From Rhodamnia argentea (lineage: Eukaryota; Streptophyta; Magnoliopsida; Myrtales; Myrtaceae): 64,000 bases of DNA. Both the position numbers and the translations under genes were made by a program. The DNA lies in NCBI RefSeq assembly GCF_020921035.1, contig NC_063156.1:7874001-7938000 (forward strand), read 5' to 3'. Within the stretch, counting starts at the first letter, position 1. The number at the start of each line of letters is the position of its first letter. Below the pieces are notes generated by a model that was not told the DNA's origin, ran no database searches, and saw only the letters and a list, made by a program, of their open reading frames with translations. Positions 36,172 to 48,718 of this stretch are shown here, piece after piece.

Positions 36172-38127
36172 CCATGCACGGGCAAGCATTTTATCTGTAG
36201 TGTATTTAAATGAAATCTGGAGCTACCAATGCCCAAATTCCATGTTCTCCACATTCTATAAATTCAGAATGAGCATCCTCTTGACCTTGATGCATCGCTG
36301 ACGCTCTGTAGTCCAACTTTTCTGCTGGTTGTCTCTGAGTCTGCAAGTGCAAGTGCATGAAGGGAGGATCAAAGGATCATTACCATGTTCAGGCTGTTAA
36401 AAAGTGGCCATCGAGTCTGCATAATCAGTGGTCACGATTCAGTAGGTTTTGCCGACATATAGACTCGGTGCATCGTACAAATGACGTACATTGCAGCATG
36501 TTGGTGATGTCTGTGGGATCATTGTCCCCAGGACCAACCTGTTAGCCTGAAACAATTGGATCCACTTGAGTCCAGAGTGTGCTTCTACAAGAGAGAGGAT
36601 CAATTGGTTCAGTCTACATTAGATAAAGGCCTAGTGATAGTTCAACATGTTCAAATGCAAGCCATACCAAGTAATTTTCATAAAAAAAATGTTGAGAACC
36701 CCATTGAGCTAGAATAAAGTTCAAATACAACATCGTTTGTCAGGTGAAAGTACAGACTATTGGTATTGTTACTCCATTAGATTTCACATGATATTTAGAT
36801 ATGCATTGCTATCGTACTTCCAATTTGAATGATTTTTGTTCCTTAACCTGCTAATGGTTTTCACTTGTGATGTGTACGACCGTAAGTTCTTAAATCTAAA
36901 AGCTATTAGAAGATGATGGGATCTATATTTTTCAGAAAAAAAAATACCATAAACCATCCTTAAGTTTTTCTTATCCTACCTTTTGCAACTAGTACTTCGA
37001 AAAAATGAGCTTTGCGCACCCTTTTCAGAAAACCTCCACTCTACACCTTAAAGTCTAAGAAACTACAGTAAACATAGGATGCCTTCTGAAACACCATAAG
37101 GTTTAGGGTTTCGAAATGGAGGAAAACTTAGGAGGATCTTTGTAATCTTTCATGTTCTGTACTTCAACAAACTTCATGAGAATAATGATTCGAAAGCTTG
37201 ATGCGTGCCAACCTAATATAGGTAGATGAAAGCACGGTGAAAACCAACTAAAGGAAACTGGCAATTGGGTAAGGAGAATGTGACGATTGAAGCTAGCAAT
37301 CTTCATGCTACTAGACAAGGTGGATACTAATACGGCCATGATGTCTCTTATGTTAGAGATCTTGAACCATCGGGCAAATATCACATAACAAAGTCAAATA
37401 ATTGACCTGACATTGTATATCAGTTTACCTGTCTACTCTCCAAGAACCAACAATTCAGAAACACCTATCATGAGCAAAATCGGCCCCCTATAACTATTAG
37501 ACAATCCTTTGCTCTGGAGTTTATGGCAGTCATTGACACAGAGTAAAAAATCTCACCTTCTTAAAAGTCTTAGAGATTACTATGTTCAGGAATTAAAAGG
37601 CATAAAAACAGAACAAGATTGACCTCATTCAATTCTGAAATTTATAGAGCTTATGCAATGTAGCATCAGTTCTCGGTTTGATTAACATATACAGGTAGAC
37701 AAGATAAAGAAGTAAATAATACTCCTCTCAGATCAGCGCTCCAAATCCCCATGGCTTTTGGGATGACAGCCATGGAAATGGCCTTAACCAACCCACCAAG
37801 CTGAAGTTCACTGGTCATTTGGCATAATCAAATGTTCTCTTTGATGCTTGCAAGTGAAGAAAAATGAGTTTCCTCTAGGAAGACTTGTCCATCGAATAAC
37901 GACAAGAAACCATAGACCTCAACCAACAAGACAGATTCACCAGAAACAGTGAGTGAGAGAAGTAGCAAGTGATTGTCCAAGTCACTAACCCCTGCAATGC
38001 AAAGTGTGCAAAAACAACACAGGAAGTAAGACCAGACACCTCTCTGTTACAGTCGTCATTCGTTCATTTATGCTTTCATTGGTCATATATGCGGATAGCA
38101 GGTGACTGAGGGTGTCTACAAGATTAC
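36172..38127. other. Intergenic, or lost 3' part of the minus-strand pseudogene
   Basis: Two kilobases in which I searched for the missing C-terminal exons of the decayed membrane-protein gene at 38128-39698 and found none. No other gene is evident. Confidence 0.35.
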
Positions 38128-38191
38128 CTGACCATGGATTTCAACAATCTCTTAAGGGTAATACCAGAGGTTAAAGAACCCGAGAGATTTA

Positions 38192-38594
38192 GGCCCTGTT
38201 TGGTTCAGCATTGCAAATGAGCATTGGGGCTCTAAAGTCCCTTGGCCAAATACAAATGGTGTTTGGTTCATTTTTTGACTCACTTTGGGAAGATGCAATT
38301 GCATCTCAAATGCTCTACAAAGTCCCTTTGGCGAAATGCAACTAATTTTTTTATTATTTTAATTTTTTCACCTTTGCTTGCCGCCGCCGATCGCCGCCGC
38401 CTTTTTTTCAAAAAGAAAAAATATTGTACAAAGTTCATTTTTCACCAAACAACATTTTTGTCAAAGTTGCTTTTTAAATGTGTTTTTAAAATACATTTTA
38501 CCAAACACTACTTGCATTTTGAAAAAGGCCTTTAGCCCAAAGGTATTTGCATTTTCTCAAAGTCCCTTGGCCAAATGCTGAATCAAACAAGGCC
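38192..38594. mobile_element. Tourist-like MITE (PIF/Harbinger type) with TTA target duplication
   Basis: A 403-bp element. The left end GGCCCTGTTTGGTTCAGC and the inverted right end GGCCTTGTTTGATTCAGC match with two differences, and the repeat runs on for a few more bases. It is flanked by TTA on both sides (38189-38191 and 38595-38597), as in Tourist-like elements. Non-coding. It lies in the intron between exons C and D of the minus-strand pseudogene, next to the acceptor of exon D. Confidence 0.85.
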
Positions 38595-39266
38595 TTAGCC
38601 AAGAAAAATACTAATTAATGCACAATCATTTAAGAATATCATAAATTTTTACTGTGAAGGTTAACAAGTAAAGCATCCAAAGCAAATTAAACGATTCCAA
38701 CATATTATATGAAAACTACAGGACCAGTACTTCATGAGAGGAATCTCAGCCAATGGGCAGGCAAGACCAACAACGCAAGCAAAGGCACAACCAAACCAAC
38801 TTCTGTCCAGGGACAACCACATAAACTCAGCCACTGCAAACAGAATGTATGCCTCAACGATGTCTGCCACTCCAGCTTTGTACAGTTAGCGCTCAATTCA
38901 ATGAAACCCACCAGTACTCCAAATTCATCAACATCATGAAAGAAACCACCCCCACCCCAATCTCTCTCCCCCCCCACCCAAAAAAAAAAAAAAACAGAAA
39001 CCTCTCCAGTCACCAATCATCATGTCAGGACCAACAATTTTTCATTCTCCCCTCATCTTTGGCAAAATTGAAATCAAATTTTCGTGGTGGATACTTACAC
39101 AGTGAAGCCGCTGTTTTCTCCAGACTCCCTTGGGAAGCTTTTGAATAAGTTCTCTGATCCAAGTACAGTTGAAGCAACCCAACAGTGCAATAAAACAACC
39201 CCAGCAATGGAGGGACCTAAAATTACAAACCCCTCAAGTCATAAAGTCCAAAATCTATGCCGAAGT

Positions 39267-39268
<2 letters not shown>

Positions 39269-39324
<56 letters not shown>

Positions 39325-39326
39325 GG
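39269..39326. repeat. (GT)n-(GA)n microsatellite
   Basis: About 17 GT units followed by about 12 GA units, in the first intron of the pseudogene. Confidence 0.95.
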
Positions 39327-39698
39327 GAGAGAATTTGACAAATGCTGATGAGTTGAATGTAGAGCAAAACATGTAAAGATTGAGCTTTTTTTTAGTCAGA
39401 TGTTTGTGTGGAGAGGGCCGAGATCGATTGACCCATTTTCGTAGACGACGAGATTGACCCTCGAGTGGAGTCCATCGATGAGAGTACCCCAGCAAGAAGC
39501 CTGAACCGAAAAAGGGAGAGTGCGAGTAGCCAAGTGATTGCTGAGTTTGCTTGGGGTCACAGTGCTTCGGTCTTTGTTGAAGCCTCAAGGTGCAGCGAGT
39601 TGAGTTCTGGGTACAGAATGTCTGAGATTTTGCAGCTGAGTTCAGGAGATGGAGAGGGAGGGAGCCGAGAGGAACCTAAAGCAATGAGAGATTGCCAT

Positions 39699-40406
39699 AT
39701 CGGCGATGGTGGCTGGGTCAGGCCAGGGTGCCGGCGGCTCGACGGGCCACTCGCCGTTAGCTGAGGCCTTCGTTAGCAATTTTTTTTTTTTAAGATCATA
39801 TTTTCGAAATTATGATTGTCCTTTTTTTTTTTTTGTCGAAGAAATTATGAAAGTCAATCGTGACCAAAGTTGAAACAAAAAAAAAAATATATTTGAAATC
39901 CGAGAATTCTATTTTTTTAAAACACCTCTGTCTTTGGTTAAAGGCATTTCGAAATATAATTGCATTTCTTCAAAGTCCTAAAAGACAAATCAAATGTCAT
40001 TTGCATTTGGCTAAAGGAATTTTAAAACCCGAATGCAATCAAATGTCAATGGTCCTAAATAGCCGCACTTTGGGACATTTTAAGATGAACTATCCTTTTT
40101 TCCAAGCCTTTTTGGCAGTGGCAAAAATATATATATATGTTTTATAAATGCTGACTTATCTAAATGATATGTGAACAAATGCCATAAGACTATCTAATCT
40201 AAATCAATGGACTCTAATTATAAATTTATTAAGAACTCGCAGCATCACCGTATAAAGAATTACGTGTTCGGTTAAATTGAACACAATGGTTCCTTCTTAC
40301 TTATGAATCAATGACAATTTGGGCTAGCTCTCTTTTACTATTAGGATAGATCATGCATCTAACGAAAAATTGGCCAACTTCGGCTCCGTCTCTTTTGTCA
40401 CTCCAC
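39699..40406. other. Intergenic, no gene seen
   Basis: AT-rich. At 39930-40080 there are words similar to the MITE at 38192 (AAAGTCCTAAAAGAC, GGCTAAAGGA), perhaps a worn relative. No gene supported. Confidence 0.35.
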
Positions 40407-40782
40407 GAGGTGTCAAATGAATGGATTCAATCTAGTCAAATATGACTCGAACCATATTGATTAATTGAATCTATTTTGATCCATTTTCATATACTACAAA
40501 TTCAGCAACCCATTCCCAACCTAACTCATATACATATTACTAAAATACTTGCATATTTAATTTAGTTTAACAAAACTTATGAATTATTGAGAAAATTGTA
40601 TTACTAAAATATCATGGACAATTTTATAATAAAAAAATAAAAAAATTAAAGATAATTAGCTAATCCATTTAAAATCCATTAAGTTATTAATGTCCTATTT
40701 AAATTTGTTATGCAACTCATTTATGACCCACACTTTTACATATGAGTTAAAATATAAATTCCTAATCCATTTTGCCAACTCT
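40407..40782. mobile_element. Inverted-repeat element, GAGGTGTCAA family
   Basis: It starts GAGGTGTCAAATGAATGGAT and ends ATCCATTTTGCCAACTCT, the inverse with changes. The interior is AT-rich and non-coding. Same family as the nested element at 27212-27877. Confidence 0.5.
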
Positions 40783-41410
40783 ACTCCACATGCCCCCGTC
40801 ATGGTGTCGATCACTATAAAAGAAACCATCGGTAGTCTACATTAATTGGTTCGACGGGGCCTTACGAAATGCTTGACTGGGTTCAAATCAGATTACCTGA
40901 TTTGGACCAGCAAAGTTCACATTGCATCTTATACGTACACATCAGTTCCTCCATTTCGAGATCCCTCAGCTTCGAAGCAAAAAGCAACAGGCATCTCCCA
41001 ATACTAAGAAGCCTTCGCCTATTGAAATCCAAGCCTGCTTCATCTATTCCAGAGAAAGATGATGCTAACGGGAAAAACCCCTCATCCACAAAAGATCACC
41101 ACCATAGTCACTCTATATATATACACGTAATGTCAGCTAAGGACGCAGAATTTTCATGCTCAGGACAGGCACCCGAACGTTGATGAGTAATTGTTATATG
41201 TACCCATCTCATTCCAAGGAAAAGCTCAGCCATTGGTGTCTGAGCTTCTGCTCAACTCCAAATCTGACAAAAAGAAGCAATCTTGAGGGAGTAGCATATG
41301 CTTTCCATGCTTAATCGTTGACCAAGCATCTGGGGAAGCATAAATTTTGCGTCAGACCATCATGACGCAAGCCACTGTCACCAACAGCCCAAAACTCAAT
41401 CGTCCCACAA
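40783..41410. other. 3' flank of the SWC4 gene, no further gene seen
   Basis: Downstream of the minus-strand SWC4 gene. The part near 41200-41410 is probably its 3' untranslated region. An open frame at 40869-41183 (plus) shows no known domain. Confidence 0.4.
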
Positions 41411-41473
41411 CTAGACGTCAGAAGCCTTCATCTTGCGAGGCCTTTTAGATTGAGATGGGGATTGTGCAGCATC

Positions 41474-44400
41474 TCATGTTCTTCCTGGTGCCTAAAGATG
41501 CCAAATTTATTGTAGAAGGGGAAAGAATCATGACATTGGGCACTGGACCTCGTACAAGAACGAGTACATCTTTAACTCGATTGGAGAACCTGGTTACCTT
41601 GCGTTTCTGGTCCCTTTTGCCAAATCTATCACCTGCAATTCGTTCATGTATCCAAATTCAATCATTTCAAGCAACAGGTCTAGGGTTCACTTGCAGAGGT
41701 TGATCTCAGGAGACTATTAACAGGAAACAACAAAAAGTTCCACGGAGTGAAAAATTGGAAATTGACAGTAACCACCAATAGATACCTCCAAAACTAAGAG
41801 GGTCCAGAATAAATGGCCGATCCTGGTCCCCACGGGGCGTGTGCTGTTATCACAAGAGACATTTGACTTTTAATCATACAAGAAAACTAGAGAGCAGCAT
41901 TTTTGTGGGATAAAGTATACAGTCCAGAAAAATAGTAGCAAATGCAGAGCAATGATTGCAGTGGCCCAACTACATATCATCTCAGTCCAGTAAAGTCTCG
42001 GAATACAGACCTTTGGGGTGCCTGGTGTTTCTGAGTAAGGACTGTCATGAAAAGATGTGCCTTCTGTTTCCTTATATTGAAGCTGAAATTTGAGAGTGGG
42101 CATGCTCATTAATGAAAATTTCAAATTTGTAAGTTTCCAACTAAACAAATCTAACTATTCTTTATATGAGCGACCAGGTACTATTAGCAGGCATATCAAG
42201 AAAATTCAAAATGCAATTACTGCCAGAAACTAAATATCAGCTGCACCAGGCCATCATGGTTACTTGTATTAATTCAAATGTCATGACAGCAGATGATACA
42301 TAAATATGATGACACAATCAGTAAATGTCGTTTTTACTGAGATATAAACAAAAATGCAAGACCTTTAGATCGAAAGAAAATTTAAAAGCTTAGAGATACG
42401 TAATGTGTTCATGAAAATTTCAGAGATCAAAAGATTAGACAAAGAGACGAATATAATTATGGTTGCGCAAGAAATTACCTGCTTCTGAAGATTTAGAAGA
42501 GTCAATATCTCTTTCCTTAATTCAAGATGCTCAGCACAAACAGCTTTGGTTGGGACTTTTGGTTTTAAATTCACCTGAAAAATAGAGGGAATTGAAATAA
42601 TCATGTACACTTGCTGACAAAAAGCTTAGAAATTTATTAACAAGTCACAGGAGAATTAAAACCTAGCAAAGGCCTAACTGCAACAGAAAAAGTGAACGAC
42701 AGACCATTCACATAACATAGAGCAAGGTTCGATCCAAAAAAAAAAAAAACATAGAGCAGGAAGTACCTCTTCTCAAATCCTAATAAGAAATTATGTGATA
42801 ACGACTACATGAAATTCCCTTGCCAAGAAAGGTTCCTGACACCATTCCATGAAAGAGGAAATAAGCATACCCCAAGTTCTTGCAACGTTAGCTCAACCTG
42901 CTTGATTGTCTGAAGTCCAGCAGATGCACTTGCAGCTTGCACCATTTGATCAAGAGCATATGTTCTCAAGTACACACGGAGCTGAAATTTTCACAGAGAG
43001 TTGTGGGAAGGCGTTAAAAGTAAATATTGGAAATAGTGACACTCACTGGGGCAGACTTACCAAAATAATAGGAAAGAATCCAAAGGAACTTTTAAGGGGA
43101 AAAGAAGGTCATCTTAGACGCAAACAATGCCTACCATACGAAGAGAAGCAAGAGTAGATGCATTGTCTGCCATTAATGTTGATGATCCAGTGATAGCAGA
43201 GGGAAGTGTAGCATTTAAAGGAGTTGCAGCGTCACCAGTGACCGCAGCTCTCTGACTATTTTCTGGACCAATATTTGATGCTACAGGCGACTCAGACTCT
43301 TCAGGGCCCTGGAAATGAGGTAAAAAAACTTAAGAACTACAATCTCCAGAAACATTACCAGAAACATCAACAGAAAAATCGCACAATCACACTATCAGAA
43401 TTGGAGTAAGAATGGATACTCCTCTGGATACCAGAGCTGCGTTATTCATTAAGTACATTCTTTCTGAAGAGCTATAATGCCCTCTTCCTGAAAACAAGCA
43501 AAACTAGAAAGATATGCAATAGGGTAATAAGACCTACCTTAGAAGCCATGCCGGACTCTGTTATCCTTTTTGCTTCAGCCAGAACCTAAGAAAACAACAA
43601 ATAAATGAGAAATAAAAGAAAAGGTTGATATTTGCTCGTCAATGGATCTACCAGTCAAGAAATGCTCGATTCTTCTGGCGAAAAGCATAGTAAAATAATG
43701 ACCTCAGCATCTTTTCTCTCTTGATGTTTTGATTGAGAGAGGACCATTGACAGGGCACGCTTGCGCTCTACTTCCTGTGACATGTTGTAAGGTTCCTGTG
43801 CCGTGAAGAAACAGATGAGCATGGCATTATGTAACTTGGGTACAACATGGACTCAGGGAAATGCCCCAATACCAACCTTTACAAGAGGGTGACTGGTGAT
43901 ATCTCCAGGAGGAGCTCTAGCACTCAGAAGAGCACGAGATACTAAACATATGCAGCAGAATATATAAAACAAGAAAGTTTGTGTCAACGGACCTTCACTC
44001 AACCTCAAAATCAGACACTTACCACTATAATAGCGATCCTTCAGTTCCTCCACTGTGTGAGATGAGGAAAACCTGTCAGCTATCACAATAAAGCGGAGAT
44101 CAAACCTTTCACACAAGTCAAACAATTGATCCGTCTCTTCTTTGGTCCATGTCTAAAAACATGTAGAACAACTTGGTCAGGAAAGGAGAATTTGAAAAGC
44201 TAGCCAACAGATAAAGTCATGTGCAACAAGCATCAAGTGTATTCTCTTCCAACGGAAAAAACCAAACAAAAACTTTATCTATTCCGAGGTTACGAAGACA
44301 AAACTTGAGATGGTACCTACAGTATCAGTCAAGTACTTCTCATACTCCTCATCGGTATACATAACAATGTTGATAGACTGCATCACATCAAAAACAGATT

Positions 44401-45450
44401 GATAAACTTTCACATTAGCATAGGCACATAAACACAAAAACCTTCTCTCATCAGGGAACATACAGAAAATTTATAAACAACACAAGCTTTACCTTGTTAT
44501 ATTTGGCAAAAGCATAATCACCGGATGGTGGAACGCCATTCACGACTCTGACCTGCAGATTTTTAAGAAACAGAGGGACTTTTAGTGCTAACAACACCCC
44601 GATATAAAGTTCTCAACTGTGCAAGGCAGGAAGATTTACCCAATGGAAGAGCTGCAAATCATCCTTTCTAGCAGAATTTGTGAAAGGTAGCCACTGCCAA
44701 GTAATCTGAGCAAAGGGAAGAATTCTCTGAAGCGATTTTCATACAAGATATTGCCCATAAAAGAAGCCTGGAACTCAAAATAATGAATAGAATGATTGGT
44801 CATTCTTTTCTATAAAAGCAATGGGTGATATGTGGATTAACTGAAAGTGTCATCTATATACCAGAAAGCTCTTTCATTTGGGAGAGTAACCCGTGCAGAT
44901 ACTACAAAACCTCTATATTATCTAATACATCATTCGTTATATCCTACCGAGAGTGTTAACATCACGATTCATGACACAAACCAAGATAGCTACATCAAAC
45001 TCTTCTCTTTAACCAATACTTAATTACAAACATACCACAGCTAGAATCCTTTAACTACTCTAGACCTGATCATGAGCTTGAACCCCAAATCCAACCTCAC
45101 TACACTACCTTAAACTGAAATTCAACAAACCTTCTCATCCGAAGGAGGCCGTCGTTTCAATTGAGAAACATCAATTGACGGCATGAGAGGCGCCAAACCG
45201 CCAGTAAGCGCATAAACCTACAAAATTTTAGCAGATACATAACTCGCTGTACCTGCTGAAACTCACACATATGCAAATATGGTAACAGAGACAACAAAGA
45301 AAAACAGAGGACAGGCTGACCGAAACGACCCATTACCTCCCGCGAAATGCCATCGGGCTTTCTCTGAGGTTCCTTCGGAGGCCTAGACTTCTTCTCATGG
45401 GGGATCGGAAGCTGACTTTTGGGCAGCCCTAGAATGTCTTTGGCATCCAT
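41474..45450 (-). CDS. SWC4: SWR1-complex subunit 4 / DMAP1-like protein, ending early at a TGA
   Basis: SWC4 is shared by the SWR1 remodeller, which deposits H2A.Z, and the NuA4 acetyltransferase, in the nucleus. Sixteen exons join in phase: 45337-45450, 45131-45217, 44640-44705, 44493-44552, 44321-44377, 44023-44152, 43877-43941, 43703-43795, 43538-43585, 43135-43308, 42871-42981, 42479-42574, 42011-42082, 41786-41822, 41598-41632 and 41474-41491. The start reads [20 protein letters not shown], as in Arabidopsis. A SANT/Myb-like domain (about 130-172) has [20 protein letters not shown] and [11 protein letters not shown]; conserved NLKPKVPTK and [16 protein letters not shown] follow. The last exon reads APGRT and then TGA (41474-41476). 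The same frame goes on as DAAQSPSQSKRPRKMKASDV to a TAG at 41411. Counting the TGA as one residue gives 441, the Arabidopsis length, so the stop removes 20 residues including a basic tail. Confidence 0.92.
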
Positions 45451-46502
45451 TACGAAACCCTAACCGGAGTCTTTGGGAATCGTCAGAGGTTGAATCGGGC
45501 CCGGCCAGGCATTCCTGGCCAATTTCGAAGTGCAAAAGCTCGAAGCTAGAAGCTTTCTTTCCCTGATGTCTGATTGGGAAGAAGAGAGCTGAGCTGGAGA
45601 AGTTAGGGCTTCTTTTCGAGCGCCAAAGTTTGGAATTTGGAGCAGCAGGGTGATCAGTCTCTGGTGGGGCGATCCCGTCACGGGTCGGTGACAAAGAAAA
45701 ATCTCACGGGAGTCTTCCGAGCACATAAGCAAGATTAATTCATGATTCCGTGAAGTCGATACTAGTTAGAAATCCAACAAACGAAATTAGTGATGAATCA
45801 CAATAACAAAGAGAGAGAACCATAATCTAGGAAAAATTCTACATGCGAGGAGTAGAAAAGAGACCATTGGATAATCGCAAATAAACAAGGAGGAATTCCC
45901 ATTCGATAATATGTATACTTGTTACCAAGAATACCACGTCAAATTAACACATAAGCCATGCACAAGTTATTTATATTGGTATAGTGATAGATTACAAGAC
46001 GCTAAGCTTGGTAACGAGGGTTTAAGAGCCCATCCATTAGGTTGATTATTAAGGTTTTAGAATATGATCGCCATTAACAATAACCCTTGTGTTTTTAACT
46101 AGGCCCCTTATAACCACAGCCCGAAAGGGTCTCAACTCAAGTGAACTATTGTATTCGATCAAAAGAGAGAGATTAGTCGGGTATTCAAAGAGATTTTTCT
46201 TTTTTTTGGTCGAACAAAGAGAGTTTTGAATACCCCATTATTAACCCAAATAAGGACAAAGAACAAACGATTTACATAATGCACTAAAACTTGGACTAGG
46301 GTCTGATCCAAACAAGCTATTGCTTACATTAGGAAGGTGGTAATCAGGCAGAGCCCGATCTACAAAAATCGGCCCAGATCCAGTCAACCCAGTTCAGTCC
46401 GGCCCAATTCAGGCCTAGCCTTGTGTCGTGTATATATATATATATATATATCACACTTATGAAAAATTTTCAACATGCAGTTGCCTACCAATTAACACAA
46501 GT
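45451..46502. other. Upstream region of SWC4 and intergenic
   Basis: The leader and promoter of SWC4 occupy the first few hundred bases. A short (AT)n run is at 46431-46450. No other gene seen. Confidence 0.4.
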
Positions 46503-47012
46503 GGGATTAATACCACAAAAATCTCCAAATTGATAAATTTATCTTAAAAATTTTTTTAACGACCAAAAACTCTAAATCGGGACGTCTTTGACAAATTTAC
46601 CTAAACTAGTACGTCCGTAATAAATTTACCTGCCGTTAGTTTTTGTTAAATTATAACGTCAAATTGCTGAGTTGGATGATACGTAATAATTGTTAAATGT
46701 ACGCTTTTGAATTTTTACCCTCTATTGTATCAATTTCAAATTCTTTGTGGTATCAATCCAATTTAACGAAAACTAACGAAGGATAAATTTATCACGTGTG
46801 TACCAATTTAGGATTTTTTATGGTGAAAATAATTTGTTTGGGAAAAAATTTATCACAGATGTACCAATTTAAAATTTTTGGTATTCGAAAAAATAGATTG
46901 GGGTAAATTTACCACATGTGTACAAGTTTGAGATTTTTTTGGGGTCAAAAAAATAATTTGGGGCAAATTTGTCACAAGTACATTTGTTTTAAATTTTTCG
47001 TTGTATTAACCA
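46503..47012. mobile_element. Palindromic element with tandem ~60-bp units in both arms
   Basis: The outer ends are GGATTAATACCACAAAAATC and, inverted, GGTTAATACAACGAAAAATT. Each arm is made of imperfect units with a core like ACACATGTGATAAATTTACC, in one direction on the left and the reverse on the right. The centre contains GTTAGTTTTTGTTAAATT and, inverted, AATTTAACGAAAACTAAC. The whole could fold into one hairpin. No open frame. Copies are at 62546-62982 (whole) and 1551-1790 (one arm). Confidence 0.7.
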
Positions 47013-47601
47013 TTAACACAATAACAGCTCCATGAGATATAAAAACATCACTAATTTGCGCCACCCTGACTTCAACATGGTATAACTTATGAATCAGGTG
47101 GACTTACATATAACGCGGATACGACACAAGAAAGCCCTTTTAGAAGCCTATGTTGCAATGGCAGAAGACGGAGGCATATCACGGGTTAGCTGATTTCGAA
47201 TTTTGAAATCTGCAACCTACCCTATTTTTCCCGTCCCGCTCCAAGATCTACCGAGAACCTGTTTTTTCTTTTCCTTTTATATTTGCACATAGCGATTCTT
47301 GGACCTAACATTAAGAGGAAGCATGAGCGTCTCAAATAACAATGATCCAATGGCAATCGTGTAAGGATTAGCATCGAACGAGATGACTCCTGAACTCGTT
47401 TTTTATTTTATTTTTTCCTCTCTTTTGATGAAGATACATTCTGATATCATTTAGGCATTTCGAACGAGTAACACGCCCTAAGGTCAAGGGGCCTAGACAT
47501 AATTTGGAAGAAATATTCCATTTTAAGATCATTAACCTCAACAACAATACCAACGTCAGTCGTCAAAAGCAGCTTCAGTTAATCGATTTTCGCACAAGCT
47601 T
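47013..47601. other. Intergenic, no gene seen
   Basis: Sequence between two mobile elements with no gene supported. Confidence 0.35.
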
Positions 47602-48094
47602 GGGGCGCGCATGGTAACACTTCTTTCCGAGAAATCAACTTCTAATTAGAAGTTGGTTTCTCTCCTTCTCCTCAAAAGAAGAAGTTGATTTTTCTACTTC
47701 TGCTCCCCGTTGACTTTTGATCAAAAAAATTCGTTAGGTAGCTGTTGAAAATTTCTATTTTTGAAACATTATTAACAAAATTTTCAAACGAGATGGTCAA
47801 CGGTAGTGGTGGCGGTCGTGGGCGAGCTGTGGTGTCCTAATGGTCCGGCAATTGGTCCGGACGGGGGCATCCAAGTGATTTCGGAGCCTAGAAGTTAAAA
47901 TTTTTTACTTCTCAAAATTGGCCAAAAATCCTATCATAAGTGAAAAATCTTACCATAAGTGAAAAATCCTACTATAAGTCAATTTTTTTACCAAACGAAT
48001 TTCTACTTCCATCATGTTTTTATAAAACACATTTCTCTGCCAGATGGGCCTCGGCGAGAGAAATGGAATTTCTGAAGTGATTTCATGCGGACCC
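47602..48094. mobile_element. hAT-like MITE, relative of 13839-14829
   Basis: The left end is GGGGCGCGCATGGTAACACT and the inverted right end GGGTCCGCATGAAATCACTT. The interior has the same AGAAGTTGATTTTTCTACTT-type words seen in the relative. About half as long as the other copy. No clean target duplication found. Confidence 0.55.
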
Positions 48095-48718
48095 TTAACG
48101 ACGGATCTCAATCCTACGGCCATCGGTCACCATTAGACACACCTTGTTTCCAACGGAGAATCGGCCGGCTAGGCACGTTGACGGCAAAGATAGGCCGCAA
48201 ATCGCAGTCCCCAAGCCGCAAAAGAAAGAGAGAGGTTAAAATGAGAGAGATGGAGCTTGGTTGTCGGTCGCTTCGGGGATGGGTTGCTGCGGGCGCGGGC
48301 GGAGAGAAAACAGAGCAGATCGGGTGCGGCCGAGGATACTAGCGAAGCGGCTACGAGAGAGCACCGACGATGGCGCGGCTGAGAAGGGTTCCTGCTGCAG
48401 CGAGGAAACTAGTGAAGAGGAAACAGAGCAGCGAGACGGAAAGGGGTTACTGGCAGGATTTTTTCTGCGACCTTGTCATAAGGGCAAGCAATCGGCTTAC
48501 TTTGCTAAGAGATGTAGCTTGAGCTGACGTGATGCATAGCAGTCCTTCGAATTTATGCCGTTTAAGAGTCGGAATCAATTGTTTTGCTTCTTCATCAGAT
48601 AAATTGAGTTCATGTGACTGAGCTTTTCACTGTAATGGAAACAGTTTTTACTACACATAATGTGCAACGGTCTGCCAACAGGGCATTTGAAGGCTAAAAC
48701 TCTATGGACAAATTTCGT
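48095..48718. other. Intergenic, no gene seen
   Basis: GA-rich and GC-richer sequence with short overlapping frames (48085-48342 and 48261-48527). Composition explains them, and no domain is visible. Confidence 0.35.

Larger units (their letters stand above)
38128..39698 (-). pseudogene. Decayed gene for a multi-pass plant membrane protein (function unknown)
   Basis: Three exons are clear and join in phase. Exon B is 39099-39216 ([20 protein letters not shown]). Exon C is 38731-38916 (LVGFIELSA, then [20 protein letters not shown] and [13 protein letters not shown]). Exon D is 38128-38179 (FFNLWYYP, then EIVEIHGQ). They recall a conserved plant membrane protein, probably plastid, that I cannot name. 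Exon C has lost one base after IELSA. Exon D has an in-frame TAA (38152-38154) after WYYP, and its acceptor reads CTCTCGG where CTCTCAG is expected. A possible first exon with ATG at 39698 (MAISHCFRFLSAPSLSIS) also meets a stop. No C-terminal exon was found. A MITE (38192-38594) lies 12 bases outside exon D. Several independent lesions make a pseudogene more likely than sequencing error. Confidence 0.6.

Noticed and set aside
48085-48527. Two overlapping frames rich in Arg, Gly and Glu
   Set aside because: Purine-rich composition explains both, no family is recognised, and one begins inside a MITE.
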